A DNA stretch of 64,000 nucleotides. It comes from Myxococcales bacterium (GTDB lineage: Bacteria > Myxococcota_A > Polyangia > Polyangiales > GCA-016699535). Made by a program: the position numbers and the translations under genes. Numbering within the stretch: the stretch's first letter is position 1; every line of letters begins with the position of its first letter. Below are positions 36,663 through 46,627 of this stretch, piece after piece. The DNA is taken from NCBI GenBank assembly GCA_016699535.1, contig CP064980.1, positions 1,558,001 through 1,622,000 on the forward strand, given 5' to 3'. The notes below the pieces were generated by a model. That model had not been told where the DNA came from. It was given only the letters and a program-made list of their open reading frames with translations, and searched no databases.

Positions 36663-37442
36663 TTAACGTTTTACCCGACAAGCCCAATGGGCAATGAAAA
36701 AAGCCAAAACAGTGGCGATAATCAACACTGCCAATTCAAGAGAGGGGTTTGAAACAAGTGCGGTAAATCCCTCTGGCATTTGACCCCCATATAAAGCTCG
36801 ACGCATGTGATCTGAGATAAATGTCATGGGGTTCAAGAAGGCAATCTTACTTTGAATCAAAAATGCCGGCACAGGAAACATCGCGCCAGATAAAACCCAA
36901 AGCGGTATAAGCAACACACTCATAATGACGTGATAGCCCTGGGTGGAGTCCAGAAGCCATGCTACTGCAAAACCGATGAAGCTAAGTAATAAAGAACCCC
37001 ATACCAAGGTCGAAAACAGCATTGGCCAGTCGATGGTCGATAGTTTTAACCCTGCTAAAGGCGCTAGGCCTAGAAAAAGAATCGACTGCACGATGGCAAC
37101 GCTGCTTGCGCCGAAGCTTTTTCCAAGCACGATGGCGCCGCGTGATCCAGGTGCGACAAGTATGGAATGCAGCAGTCCTTCATGCCTATCTTCGATAAGA
37201 GACATTGTGGCGAAAATCGAACTGAACAAAAGCATCATCACAAGAACCCCAGGAAAAAAGAATTCCATGTAGTTCATTTGGTTGTTGCCTGGTGCAGAAA
37301 AGACGCTTCCCATTCCTACGCCGAAAAGACCCCAGAGCAGTAGTGGTTGCAGGAGAGCTCCCACGATGCGGCTTTTTTCTTTTACAAAGCGCAATAATTC
37401 ACGTTGCCAAAGAACTTGAACGGTACAGAGATTTGCGTTCAT
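36663..37442 (-). CDS. ABC-2 type transporter permease
   Basis: 259 residues, six hydrophobic helices, typical ABC-2 layout (VMMLLFSSIFATMSLIEDR; GLLHSILVAPGSRGAIVLGK). Starts inside the stop of the ATPase (ATGA). Substrate unknown. In the heme A operon it may export a cofactor or assembly factor (inferred). Confidence 0.85.
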   Translation of the reverse strand: MNANLCTVQVLWQRELLRFVKEKSRIVGALLQPLLLWGLFGVGMGSVFSAPGNNQMNYMEFFFPGVLVMMLLFSSIFATMSLIEDRHEGLLHSILVAPGSRGAIVLGKSFGASSVAIVQSILFLGLAPLAGLKLSTIDWPMLFSTLVWGSLLLSFIGFAVAWLLDSTQGYHVIMSVLLIPLWVLSGAMFPVPAFLIQSKIAFLNPMTFISDHMRRALYGGQMPEGFTALVSNPSLELAVLIIATVLAFFIAHWACRVKR

Positions 37443-38380
37443 GATGCGTGTTGTCCGTTAAACGAGCGGCCTGTATATTGAATAAACACATCGGCCAAGG
37501 TTGGCCGATGCATGGATACTGAGAGCACTTTACCCTCATCAAGATTTTCAATGAGTCGAGGAATCAACTTGTGTCCTTCAGCGTGTGTAATTTGAACACG
37601 ATCGGCAAGAACCAGTGCTTTGAGATTAAGTTTTTGTTGTATTTCTAGGGCAACTTCGGAAGGAGCCTTGCATTCAAGTTGGATGACGTCGCCTTTTAAA
37701 GCGCCCTTTAGCTTTGCGGGAGATCCTTGAGCGATGATCTTGCCTTGGTCGAGAAGCAAGATGCGATCGCAACGCTCTGCTTCTTCTGGGCGGTGTGTGG
37801 TGAGCAAGATACTTAGTTCTCGCCGCTCTTTTTCTTGTACGAGGTAAGACCAGCTTTGTTGATAGGCAAGCTCATCGAAGCCCGTCGTGGGTTCATCGAG
37901 GATAAGCAGTTCGGGTTGGTGAAGTAAGGCACGTCCAAATTCGACTTTCCGCTTCATGCCTCCAGAAAAAGTTTTGATTTGCTGATCTTTTTGTTCACTG
38001 AGGCTTGAGAAAGCCAGCCACTCTTCGATTCGTTGTGTGGCTAGCTTTTTAGGAACACCATAAAGTTTGGCTGAGAGTCGTAAGTTTTGGACGGCGCTTA
38101 GTTTGGGATCGATACTTCCCGCTTGAAGCAATACGCCAATTTGTTGTCTGAAGTGAGGATCCCCAAGGCGGATTACTCTATTCTTCCATTGAAACTGCTG
38201 ACAGTCTGCGTTGCAAAGTCCCAACATGGCTGCAATGGCGCTTGATTTACCTGAGCCGTTCGGGCCGAGCAGTCCAACAATTTCAGCTTTTCCTACTTGG
38301 ATATCAATACCGTCTAAAACACGCTTGGAGCCGTAGCTCAGCGAAAGCTGGTCGAGTTTAAGCAAGGTTTCATGCATCAA
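37439..38380 (-). CDS. ABC transporter ATP-binding protein
   Basis: 313 residues. Walker A GPNGSGKSSA, signature FSGGMKRKVEFGRAL, Walker B LLILDEPTTG, H-loop TTHRPEEAE. The C-terminal ~80-residue extension is typical of ABC-2 exporters such as NatA/DrrA. Coupled to the permease. Confidence 0.9.
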   Translation of the reverse strand: MMHETLLKLDQLSLSYGSKRVLDGIDIQVGKAEIVGLLGPNGSGKSSAIAAMLGLCNADCQQFQWKNRVIRLGDPHFRQQIGVLLQAGSIDPKLSAVQNLRLSAKLYGVPKKLATQRIEEWLAFSSLSEQKDQQIKTFSGGMKRKVEFGRALLHQPELLILDEPTTGFDELAYQQSWSYLVQEKERRELSILLTTHRPEEAERCDRILLLDQGKIIAQGSPAKLKGALKGDVIQLECKAPSEVALEIQQKLNLKALVLADRVQITHAEGHKLIPRLIENLDEGKVLSVSMHRPTLADVFIQYTGRSFNGQHAS

Positions 38381-38386
38381 ATAGGC

Positions 38387-39271
38387 TCAAATTGCGTCGA
38401 AGACCATGGCGGGGAAAAGCAAGGTTACGTAGAGCAAAGACAAAAGAAAGAACTTCTTTGCCCATCGACGTTCTTTATATTCTTGAAGCCCCCACAAGGC
38501 CCAAGCCAAAAACACGGTTCCACTTAGCGTAGCAACGGTAAGATAGATCGATCCGACGAGGCCAATCGCGTAGAGCACCATCGATGCAATGAAGAGTAGC
38601 ATCGTGTAAAAAGCAGCATGTCGTTTTGCACTTTTGAGTCCCTTAGCCCAAGGAAAGACACGAATCCCAGCGAGAACATATTCGTCTTTTCTAAAAATAC
38701 TGATGGCAATGAAATGAGGCAATTGCCACAGAAATAAAATGGCAAACAACGTAAACCCCGCCAAATCAATGCGGCCGGTTGCTGCGGTCCAGCCCATCAA
38801 TGGAGGAGCTGCTCCTGGTATGGCCCCGATGAGTAAAGCATATGGGGTTTTTAGTTTTAGAGGTGTGTAAACGCCGACATAGAGAAAAAGAGCACTTGCT
38901 CCAACTAAAGCTGTCAGGGAGTTTACGGCGAAATTAAGGACCAGCACTGATGCTACTCCAAGTACGAGGCCCATAACTAGTGCGACCCATGTCTCTAAGC
39001 GACCTGCAGGCAAAGGGCGATTGGCGGTACGTGGCATGTGGGAGTCGACTTCAACCTCCAACCAACAATTGAGTGTATTTGCCGCTGCAACAATCATCAG
39101 CGTTCCCAGGAGTGTGGCTAAGGAAGTGATCAGCGAGACTTCGACAGGCGCAAGCCCCCAGCCGCAAGCCGTGGTCAAAAGACCCATGCTGGAAATGCGA
39201 GGTTTACTACGCGCAAATAAGTCTCGTAGGGAAAGACTCCTAGAGTTTTCAGAAACGAGTGTATTGTCCAT
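38387..39271 (-). CDS. ctaB: Protoheme IX farnesyltransferase (heme O synthase)
   Basis: 294 residues, about nine helices. The UbiA-type binding motif NCWLEVEVDSHMPRTANRP has the Asp-rich substrate site. Adds farnesyl to heme B to make heme O. Its ATG shares a base with the ctaA stop (TAATG). Confidence 0.93.
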   Translation of the reverse strand: MDNTLVSENSRSLSLRDLFARSKPRISSMGLLTTACGWGLAPVEVSLITSLATLLGTLMIVAAANTLNCWLEVEVDSHMPRTANRPLPAGRLETWVALVMGLVLGVASVLVLNFAVNSLTALVGASALFLYVGVYTPLKLKTPYALLIGAIPGAAPPLMGWTAATGRIDLAGFTLFAILFLWQLPHFIAISIFRKDEYVLAGIRVFPWAKGLKSAKRHAAFYTMLLFIASMVLYAIGLVGSIYLTVATLSGTVFLAWALWGLQEYKERRWAKKFFLLSLLYVTLLFPAMVFDAI

Positions 39272-40257
39272 TAACTAACCACCTTTGCCGTGTGAGGCAT
39301 TGGAAAAGACTCTGGGCGGATTGTGCTTGGCGTAGCCGCCTGACGCAAGGCCCTAAGCCAAAGAAATATCCAGACGGAATTAGCCAATAAAAGCGTGCCA
39401 ACAGAGAGGTGTGCTGAGACGGAATGAAGGTTGAGCGCGTATTTGACGTTGCTTATTCCGAGGGTGATTTGCAGCGCTAGCAGTGCGAATTGCATCCATG
39501 CGAAGCGTTGTAGGGCTTTGATTTTAGGCTGTTTTTTTAGTGACCACAGGATATTGCTTGCTGAGATGAGCACAACAAGCGAGACCAAAACTGCTGTAAA
39601 GCGATGAAGCATGTGCAAACGCGCGGGTGCCCATGCAGGCCAAAGTTGACCATCGCATAAGATCACATCGGTGCCGCAGGCCATTCCAGAGCCGGTGTGG
39701 CGGACCAACGCGCCAACTATCATCTGCAGATAGATAAGCAGGACAGCAAGCGCAGACCAGGCGTAGGGAGCGGAAAGGTCGCGTTTGATGCTATCTTTAA
39801 GCTGCTCGCCCTTACTTTCAAAGGCAATCCACAAGATGATTGATAGAAACAAAAGAGAGGTGGCTAGATGAGCTGAGGATACCAGGAGCGGTAAGTGGTA
39901 GATGACCGTAAGTCCGCCCAGAACACCTTGAAAAATCACCAAGAAAAGCGCGAAAAATCCCAAACGATGCAGAGTGAATCCCTGTGTTTGCTCTTTTTTC
40001 TTAGCGCTACGACGATTTGTCCAAAGTAGGACAGTTAAAACGATCGTGAGAAAGCCCACCAAGGTCGCTAGCATGCGATGTCCGTGCTCAATCGCAACGT
40101 GGCCTTTCATTTCTGGGAAGAGTTCACTAAAGCACAGAGGCCAGTCGGGGCAGGCTAAGGACGAGCCGGTACTGTGAACGATTCCACCCCAGGTAATAAG
40201 TACCCATACGATAAATGCGGTCGCTAGTGCTAAATGGCGTGTAAGGGATCGGGTCAT
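39271..40257 (-). CDS. ctaA: Heme A synthase (COX15/CtaA)
   Basis: About 328 residues with eight helices. Heme-ligand histidines occur in IEHGHRMLATLVG, VSSAHLATS, MLHRFTAVL and LHSVSAHLSVG. Converts heme O to heme A. ATG 40257 chosen (MTRSLTRHL) over an upstream GTG at 40278. First gene of the operon. Confidence 0.92.
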   Translation of the reverse strand: MTRSLTRHLALATAFIVWVLITWGGIVHSTGSSLACPDWPLCFSELFPEMKGHVAIEHGHRMLATLVGFLTIVLTVLLWTNRRSAKKKEQTQGFTLHRLGFFALFLVIFQGVLGGLTVIYHLPLLVSSAHLATSLLFLSIILWIAFESKGEQLKDSIKRDLSAPYAWSALAVLLIYLQMIVGALVRHTGSGMACGTDVILCDGQLWPAWAPARLHMLHRFTAVLVSLVVLISASNILWSLKKQPKIKALQRFAWMQFALLALQITLGISNVKYALNLHSVSAHLSVGTLLLANSVWIFLWLRALRQAATPSTIRPESFPMPHTAKVVS

Positions 40258-40334
40258 GGCCACGCAGTGATACACCACGCAGAAAAATTGTCACGGGCAA
40301 CTATGTCAACTATCCGTAAATATTATGAATTTAA

Positions 40335-40343
40335 ATCATAGCA
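40335..40343 (-). promoter_or_regulatory. Possible extended -10 promoter of ctaA operon
   Basis: On the minus strand TGC then TATGAT forms an extended -10 element, 78 bp before the ctaA ATG. The -35 region is weak. It lies between ctaA and the H1-C1 hairpin. Confidence 0.35.
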
Positions 40344-40370
40344 TTGGCTGAGTGTTGTGTTGGCAGGCGT

Positions 40371-40501
40371 AGCGTGGATCAGAGCTGCTGCATCCGAGCC
40401 TTCAAGACTAACAGCTGCGGATGGCATAAGACTCACTTACTCCTGTTAGACTACTGTGCGCTACATGCAGACGCTCGGATGCAGCAGCTCTGATCCACGC
40501 T
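40371..40501 (+). repeat. Hairpin element H1-C1 (perfect 28-bp arms)
   Basis: Arms 40371-40398 and 40474-40501 are perfectly complementary over 28 bp. The 75-nt core starts CCTTCAAGACTAACAGCTGC and ends TGCGCTACATGCAGACG. A further 7-bp stem-loop (40513-40519 with 40529-40535) lies between it and H1-C2. Unlike the other elements it does not follow a gene on its own strand. Confidence 0.87.
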
Positions 40502-40564
40502 TACAAGACTAGACCGTTCTTCCGTTGGGAACGGTTCATCGTAGTTAGTACATGCTTTGCAGTG

Positions 40565-40702
40565 GTGGGTTTCGAAGGAGGGCACTGCGCAGGAGCGTCT
40601 GCATGTGGCGCACTAAGATCATCTCGGGAATGAATAGCGTTTATGGCATCCGCAGTGTGTGGTCTTGAAAGGTCCGGAGCGCTGCCCTCCTTCGAAACCC
40701 AC
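40565..40702 (-). repeat. Hairpin element H1-C2
   Basis: Arms 40565-40595 and 40673-40702 match without error over the outer 20 bp and imperfectly near the core. On the minus strand the core begins CCTTTCAAGACCACACACTG and ends TGCGCCACATGCAGACG. Inverted relative to H1-C1, and 27 bp after the atpC stop. Confidence 0.83.
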
Positions 40703-40729
40703 GCCTTTGCTAACAAGCATAAATCACGC

Positions 40730-41155
40730 CTAGTTCGATCCAATATCCAACCTGGCTTGGCACCATGCGATGTCATGTTCCAACGCTTCGATCTTGTTGG
40801 GGTCGCTATCGGAATGAGCGAGCAAATCTTTTAGCTCCAAGCTGGCTTTTTCGTGTTCTGTTCGCACGTTCTTGGCGTCAATTTCTTCTTGAGCAGAGAA
40901 ACGGTCGGTGATGATACGAACGCGATCGGGACCCGCCTCAGCAAAGCCGGCACCAATTGCTGCGCGATGCACATGACCACCTTGCCTGTAGCTAATAATG
41001 CCAATCTTCAAAGAGGCCAAAAGAGGTAAATGCCCCGGGAAAACGCCAAACTGTCCCCAGACGCTGGGTGCTTCGATGTAGTCGACCTCAAGCGATAGTG
41101 CTTGGCCGAGCGGCGTAGCAACTTCCAGATGCAAGCTTGTGGGAAGTCCGTTCAT
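40730..41155 (-). CDS. atpC: ATP synthase F1 epsilon subunit
   Basis: 141 residues. N-terminal beta-sandwich (LHLEVATPLGQALSLEVDYI; VFPGHLPLLASLKIGIISY) and a C-terminal helical hairpin. Rotor subunit linking gamma to the c-ring. Two bases after atpD. Confidence 0.93.
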   Translation of the reverse strand: MNGLPTSLHLEVATPLGQALSLEVDYIEAPSVWGQFGVFPGHLPLLASLKIGIISYRQGGHVHRAAIGAGFAEAGPDRVRIITDRFSAQEEIDAKNVRTEHEKASLELKDLLAHSDSDPNKIEALEHDIAWCQARLDIGSN

Positions 41156-41157
41156 GT

Positions 41158-42600
41158 TTAGTTTGCCGATTTGGTGAGTCGTTCTGCTTTGGCGCGAACT
41201 TCATCGATGTTGCCGACCAAGTGGAAGGCCTGCTCGGGAAGATCGTCGAGTTTGCCGCTGAGAATCTCTTCAAAAGCTGAAAGCGTTTCCTCCAATGGAA
41301 CGTACTTTCCTTCTAGGCCGGTGAACTGATGAGCCACGAAGAAGGGTTGCGATAGGAATTTTTGAATCTTACGTGCGCGATCCACCACCATGCGATCGTC
41401 TTCACTAAGCTCGTCCATACCAAGGATTGCAATAATGTCTTGGAGATCTTTGTACTTCTGCAGGGTTTGCTGCACTTCACGCGCCACTCTGTAGTGTCGT
41501 TCGCCAAGAACATGAGGATCGAGCAGGGTTGAGGTTGAATCAAGTGGATCCACAGCAGGGTAGATGCCCATTTCAGCAATCTGGCGACTAAGCACGGTGG
41601 TTGCATCCAAGTGAGCAAAGGTCGTAGCAGGGGCAGGGTCGGTCAAATCGTCCGCAGGCACGTAAATCGCTTGCACTGAGGTAATGGAACCTTTGGTGGT
41701 TGAAGTAATGCGCTCTTGCAGAGCGCCCATTTCCGTTGAAAGGGTTGGCTGGTAGCCCACTGCGCTTGGGATACGTCCGAGAAGCGCGGAGACTTCGGAG
41801 CCGGCCTGGGTGAAGCGGAAAATATTATCCACGAAGAGAAGCACGTCCTGGCCTTCTTCATCCCGGAAGTGCTCGGCGACGGTAAGTGCACTAAGTGCAA
41901 CGCGGGCGCGCGCACCAGGCGGCTCGTTCATCTGGCCGTAAACGAGAGCGGTTTTTGAAACAACGGGCTCACCGCTTTCAAGCTTGGATTCACTCATCTC
42001 CAAAAAGAGATCGTTTCCTTCACGGGTACGTTCACCAACGCCGGCAAAGCAAGAGACGCCGCCATGTGCTTTAGCCACGTTGTTGATGAGCTCCATGATA
42101 AGTACTGTTTTACCAACGCCAGCACCACCGAAGAGACCGATTTTTCCGCCCTTACGATAAGGAGCAAGCAAATCGATAACTTTGATGCCCGTTTCGAACA
42201 TTTCAACTTTGGTGCTCTGCTCAACAAACTTAGGTGGCTCACGGTGAATGGGTGCATACTTGGTTGCATTGACGGGACCGCCACCGTCGACGGGTTCGCC
42301 CACGACATTGAGGATACGTCCCAAGGTTTCTTTGCCAACTGGCATGGCAATGGGGCTGCCTGTGTTTGTGACGAGCATGCCGCGAACCAGGCCTTCAGTT
42401 GCATCCATTGCGATCGCACGAACGGTGCTTTCGCCCAGATGCTGTGAAACCTCCAAGACGAGATTGTGCTCTTTATCGTTGATTGAAGGGTTTGTGACCT
42501 TCAATGCGGTCAGGATTTGAGGGAGTTTTCCGGCTTCAAATTCAACATCGACCACTGGGCCGACAACCTGTTTAATTTTCCCGTGTGCTAAGTCTGGCAT
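41158..42600 (-). CDS. atpD: ATP synthase F1 beta subunit
   Basis: 480 residues. Walker A GLFGGAGVGKTVL near 155, GERTREGNDL, Walker B DVLLFVDNIFRF, and SALLGRIPSAVGYQPTL. Catalytic subunit. Followed by atpC but separated from atpG by 15.5 kb, so it needs its own promoter (candidate 42675-42703). Confidence 0.97.
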   Translation of the reverse strand: MPDLAHGKIKQVVGPVVDVEFEAGKLPQILTALKVTNPSINDKEHNLVLEVSQHLGESTVRAIAMDATEGLVRGMLVTNTGSPIAMPVGKETLGRILNVVGEPVDGGGPVNATKYAPIHREPPKFVEQSTKVEMFETGIKVIDLLAPYRKGGKIGLFGGAGVGKTVLIMELINNVAKAHGGVSCFAGVGERTREGNDLFLEMSESKLESGEPVVSKTALVYGQMNEPPGARARVALSALTVAEHFRDEEGQDVLLFVDNIFRFTQAGSEVSALLGRIPSAVGYQPTLSTEMGALQERITSTTKGSITSVQAIYVPADDLTDPAPATTFAHLDATTVLSRQIAEMGIYPAVDPLDSTSTLLDPHVLGERHYRVAREVQQTLQKYKDLQDIIAILGMDELSEDDRMVVDRARKIQKFLSQPFFVAHQFTGLEGKYVPLEETLSAFEEILSGKLDDLPEQAFHLVGNIDEVRAKAERLTKSAN

Positions 42601-42917
42601 GCTTTTTTTACCCCAATAACGCGTTTGCGGGGCGCTGGCGCCCGCTCAACTTCCACTCAATTCTAGGCGGCGCTGAACTAGCATGTTGGGGTGTTTGGGT
42701 CAACGCGCGTGATACGGCTTTTGTCGTCTGAGCAGGATCGTTGCCATCGCTGGACAGCTCTGAAATACGTCATGATTTCAATAGAATTAGTGCTGACTGC
42801 GTTGCTTTGCGGGTACACTGTGGCAGAGCAACCTTGCGGGGCGTTGCCTTGGCCGCGAACGACGAGCTAGCAGCCAGTCTTTATTTGGTCACTGTGGCTT
42901 TTTCTTGAGCGTGAACA
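42601..42917. other. Intergenic region upstream of atpD
   Basis: 317 bp with no gene. Contains the candidate atpD promoter. No repeat or att-like site was seen that would mark one edge of the ATP synthase interruption. Confidence 0.4.
42675..42703 (-). promoter_or_regulatory. Candidate sigma70-type promoter for atpD-atpC
   Basis: On the minus strand TTGACC (42698-42703), a 17-bp spacer, then TAGTTC (42675-42680) preceded by TGC (extended -10). It lies 75 bp before the atpD start. The -35 is strong, the -10 weak. Confidence 0.35.
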
Positions 42918-44844
42918 CTAGGGGCCAATCGCAATTGTTTTGGAGATGGGACCTGCCTTAACCTTGATTTGTCCGTGCGTTCCCTGTCTATCCGCAATGA
43001 CCTGACCTGTGATCGTGAGGCTCCCGTTGTTGATGTGTTCGATATTGATTTCGGTGCCCTTCGGCGTTCTTTGAAGTACAAATACGCCAGTAGTAGAACC
43101 ACTCATAGCTAGCAGCGAACTTGCGATATCGCGCAAAAAAACAGATTTGATACCCCAGACCATAAAAGGTTTAGCACTGGGTGCACGCAGCATGACCCTG
43201 CCGAAATAGTATTGTGGAGGAAGATCTCGGAAGCGAATTCTAGGCGTTTGCAGTACTGCTTGCCAGTTGATGGGCAGATTATCTTGCAAGGTAATGCGCA
43301 AAGGTTTCAAATCAATAGTGCCATTGCGCACTGATCCAGTCTTTTTCTTAAAATCATAGTCAAGATCCATTTGACTCTTGAAGGATGTTTTTAGATGAAC
43401 GGTCTTCGTTGCAATTCCAAGATTGCGTGTTTCGATGTGGAGATGACCAGAAAGCTTTCTGCGTGCATCGAAATCGAATGCAGTATGGGCAAAGGTCGTG
43501 CCGTTAGCTAAATGCAAACCAGCGGACGAAAACCAAGGGTTAAGCCAAGCCGTTGAGGGTAAGCTAAATTCGGTTACCTCAGCCTTACCAGCCAAACTAG
43601 AGAAAAAGCGCTGTGGCTTGAGGCTGTGGTGGGCATCGAGACGGATCAATCGAATGCCTGGTATCGCTTTGGTCTTCACTTTGAGATCCTGTGTACGATG
43701 CACTTGTGCTCCATGCAGTGCGACACGTGTAAAACCAATGTTTCTTCTCGCTCGACTGTGGAGCGTCAGCCTGCCTTTTAGTGACAGACCGTTTTTTGTG
43801 AGACCGGCGTTCGTGGAGTGAAAGCTTAGGTGACTGCCATCCTGCACAACCCCATGGTTAAACATAAGATTGAAATCCAGTTTGCCCTTCCCGCTCAAAG
43901 GCCTAAGCTGGTGGCTACTGTAGTAGGGTTCGAGCATGTCAGGGGGTGTTTGAAGATGACCTTGAACCTGGGCTAACAGATGCGGCCAGGGGTTTAGCTT
44001 CGAGTTAGGCGTGAAATCTGTGTGCACGAGTTGTCCACGCGCTTTCAATGACACTTCCTCGATGAATAGCCGTTTCCCAATCGTTACCTTGCCGCTGCTG
44101 AGCCTTAAAACGTGAGTCAGAAATGCCCAGTGCTCGCAGAGGTTTGTAGTAAAATCCTCCCTCAAGGGATGCGCTGCCAGTATAGTGTTGTTCCTCAATC
44201 CAAATTTCGCTCAATGGTGCAGAGAGCTGATCAACGCGCGCTGTCCACAAATCATCAGGAGTCACGCTCGCAATCATGCTGGGTGTTCTAAAAGGTGAAC
44301 TGCAGCCAAAGATCTCAGGAAGACGGGATAGTTCGGTAGAAGTCAGTGTGCCAGCATCACGAACCGCGCGAATACGAAAGCGCAAAGCTTTGGCTCGGGC
44401 ATTTCTTACATGCATTTCCTTGAAAAAAAGATCGGTAATAGAAATGCTTCCTTGCACATAGTTGCTTTCGATCTGCATCTGTACATGACTGTCATGAACC
44501 GAAAGCAAAAAACCGCGTACGTAGACTCTGCCTGGCCATGGACTTAACGCGGCTCCGTAGCGGAGGGTTGCGTCTCCGGTTTGATTCACAGCATATGTTA
44601 GCAACCCGCTCCATAAGATTGCGTGAACAAGGATAAGATAGTGCAACCAAAGTGCAGTGCATCCAAAGGCCGTCGAAAGAATAAAGGGGCGCACCTTGCT
44701 AAATAGGCATGATGCATTCGGTAGCTTCGAGACTAGCTTGGCACAATGAATCCTATCAGTTCCTTTATGTTTGTTGGTTGTAAGGTGCTTTAAAAAACTT
44801 AAGACCTTCAAAATCCAGCGTGTCACGTGTCGTTGGTGCGACAT
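42918..44844 (-). CDS. AsmA-like envelope protein, frameshifted
   Basis: Two overlapping frames give about 641 residues. A cytoplasmic ~40-residue segment and a membrane helix (LHYLILVHAILWSGLLTYAV) lead to a long periplasmic beta-rich region resembling AsmA/DUF748 proteins (PWPGRVYVRGFLLSVHDSH; then GKVTIGKRLFIEEVSLKARG). One extra base near 44105-44120 separates the frames. Start ATG 44844 is uncertain; a TTG at 44871 is also possible. Such proteins are linked to lipid transport or outer-membrane biogenesis. First gene of the interruption between atpG and atpD. Confidence 0.6.
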
Positions 44845-44920
44845 GCCCCGAAATTTGGAAGCACAACTCAATCGACCTTGTGTAACAAGACTACTCTTCC
44901 CGTGTTGTTCCTAGATGTTG

Positions 44921-45196
44921 TCAGTAATCATCATCGGACTGGTTGTCTTCAGGGCTGTCATCGGCGTCCCCTTCGACTGAATCATCTTCCCACGTTTCAG
45001 CGCCTTCAAGACCGTCGTTCGCTTTGTCACTTTCTTTGATCTCCTTTGAAGGTTCGAGCTTTTCAAAAGAGTCAGGTTCATCGGGTGTGCTTGCTTCCGG
45101 TTTTACCGAAGCAGCACATGCCAGTGGCGAAAATACAAAACTGCAAAAAAACAGAAGTAGGAATTTTAGTTTCTGTTTAAAAATGCTGTTGGCCAT
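44921..45196 (-). CDS. Small acidic secreted protein
   Basis: About 91 residues from ATG 45196, with GGGAGGAGG 5 nt upstream. Signal LKFLLLFFCSFVFSPLACAA, then a mature part made almost only of D, E, S, K and P and ending SDDDY. No fold expected. The end is 77 bp before the AsmA-like gene on the same strand. Confidence 0.6.
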   Translation of the reverse strand: MANSIFKQKLKFLLLFFCSFVFSPLACAASVKPEASTPDEPDSFEKLEPSKEIKESDKANDGLEGAETWEDDSVEGDADDSPEDNQSDDDY

Positions 45197-45441
45197 TGTG
45201 CCTCCTCCCAGGGGATTGTTGCGGCTCGAGTCGATCACGAAATCTGAATTTCTCCCCCGTGTGATGGTGAGTCTGGCAAGGTAGCCCGTTTACGGTCCGG
45301 TTACCAACGGAGGCTCGAATCAAAGGTGAATTACCTGGTTTTTCAACCGGAATGACAGCTTGCTCTTCGCTCACGGTATCATGTAGATAGGACCTGCTGT
45401 TCTGAGTTGGGTTTGAAGATGCAGCGCTATGAAGTCTTCAT

Positions 45442-46452
45442 ATGAATGGTTTAAAGATGTTTTTTTTGCTTAGGATAGTCGGTGTGCTGTTTTGTGTGAG
45501 TCTTACGGGATATGCGTGCAGGAACACGTCGAACTATATTCCGGTAACACCGTCTGACGTTGGCCCTGTGACAGACAAGATCGAAACGCGTAATTCTATA
45601 TCATCGCGCATCTACCGCGGGGTCACTTACAACTCTCAAAGTCCTCAGCAAAAACTCGACATTTATCTTCCGACTGACTCCTCAGATATGCGATTGCCTG
45701 CCTTGTTATGGGTTCATGGCGGAGGCTGGGCAGGTGGTTCTCGGCTTAGTGAGAGCGAATTTGCGTTGCGCCAACTCGAGCGTGGGTATGTTGTAGTCGG
45801 CGTAGGTTATCGACTGAGTTGGGAGGCTCCGTACCCAGCAGCGCTTGTCGATGTGCGAAATGCGGTACGCTTCCTCAAGAAAAACGCATCGGACTACCAC
45901 ATCGATCCTAATCATATTGCGATTTGGGGTGCATCGGCTGGTGGTCATCTTGCAGCTTTGGTTGGAACGACCGGCCATATGGATAATGCTGCAGTGGGTG
46001 ACTATGTTGGTATCTCGTCGGAGGTTCAGGCGGTGATCGATTGGTGGGGTCCAAGTGACTTTCTTGCGATGTCTCACCAGTGGCCCGCGCGGTGTAAGTC
46101 TCATCGCGATAGTACTGCAGCAAGTTCGCCTGAATCACGGCTGCTCGAATGTCCCGTTCTCGAGTGCCCCGATGCGGCGCGCGCTGCCAACCCGATCACC
46201 TACCTAAGCGCGAAGACGCCGCCCTTTTTGATCATGGCTGGTGATAGCGATTGCACGGTCCCGCCAAAGCAGTCGGAGTTGCTCTGGGCGGCACTTAAAC
46301 GCCACCATGTGTCTGTCGAGTTCGCACTGATCAAAGGTGCTGAACATGGAGGACCTCGCTGGTACGATCCGGCGGTGCAGGCCAAAGTCGATACCTTTTT
46401 GGATCGCTATTTGCCCAGTCCCTGGCTCTCAGCGATTTCTGCGTCTCCATGA
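45442..46452 (+). CDS. Alpha/beta-hydrolase, BD-FAE/esterase type
   Basis: 336 residues. Hydrophobic N-terminus with GYACRN may be a lipoprotein signal. Hydrolase motifs: WVHGGGWAGG oxyanion loop, nucleophile elbow IWGASAGGH, acid in DSDCTVPP, and histidine in GAEHGGPRW. Probably an exported esterase. Single + strand gene inside the interruption. Confidence 0.85.
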   Translation: MNGLKMFFLLRIVGVLFCVSLTGYACRNTSNYIPVTPSDVGPVTDKIETRNSISSRIYRGVTYNSQSPQQKLDIYLPTDSSDMRLPALLWVHGGGWAGGSRLSESEFALRQLERGYVVVGVGYRLSWEAPYPAALVDVRNAVRFLKKNASDYHIDPNHIAIWGASAGGHLAALVGTTGHMDNAAVGDYVGISSEVQAVIDWWGPSDFLAMSHQWPARCKSHRDSTAASSPESRLLECPVLECPDAARAANPITYLSAKTPPFLIMAGDSDCTVPPKQSELLWAALKRHHVSVEFALIKGAEHGGPRWYDPAVQAKVDTFLDRYLPSPWLSAISASP

Positions 46453-46627
46453 CAAGCGGGTCCACTGCAAATTCGACTGTTATCTTAACATGATGAAAGA
46501 ATAAAAAGTATTGCACGGAGGCCCAACCTTGAAAGAAACGTCTCTTGCAGCTTTATTGCTTGATCTCCCTATCCTTATCCCTTGGTCTTGATTGCAATGC
46601 TTATCGCCGTCTTTGTATTACAAGTCA

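Noticed and set aside
1857..40702. H1 elements as integron attC sites or a CRISPR array
   Set aside because: attC sites have conserved ends and variable centres, the reverse of H1, and no integrase is present. The elements are dispersed pairs, not a regular array.
45001..45016. CTTCAAGACC match to the H1 core
   Set aside because: Inside a coding gene, no second core or arms; chance match.
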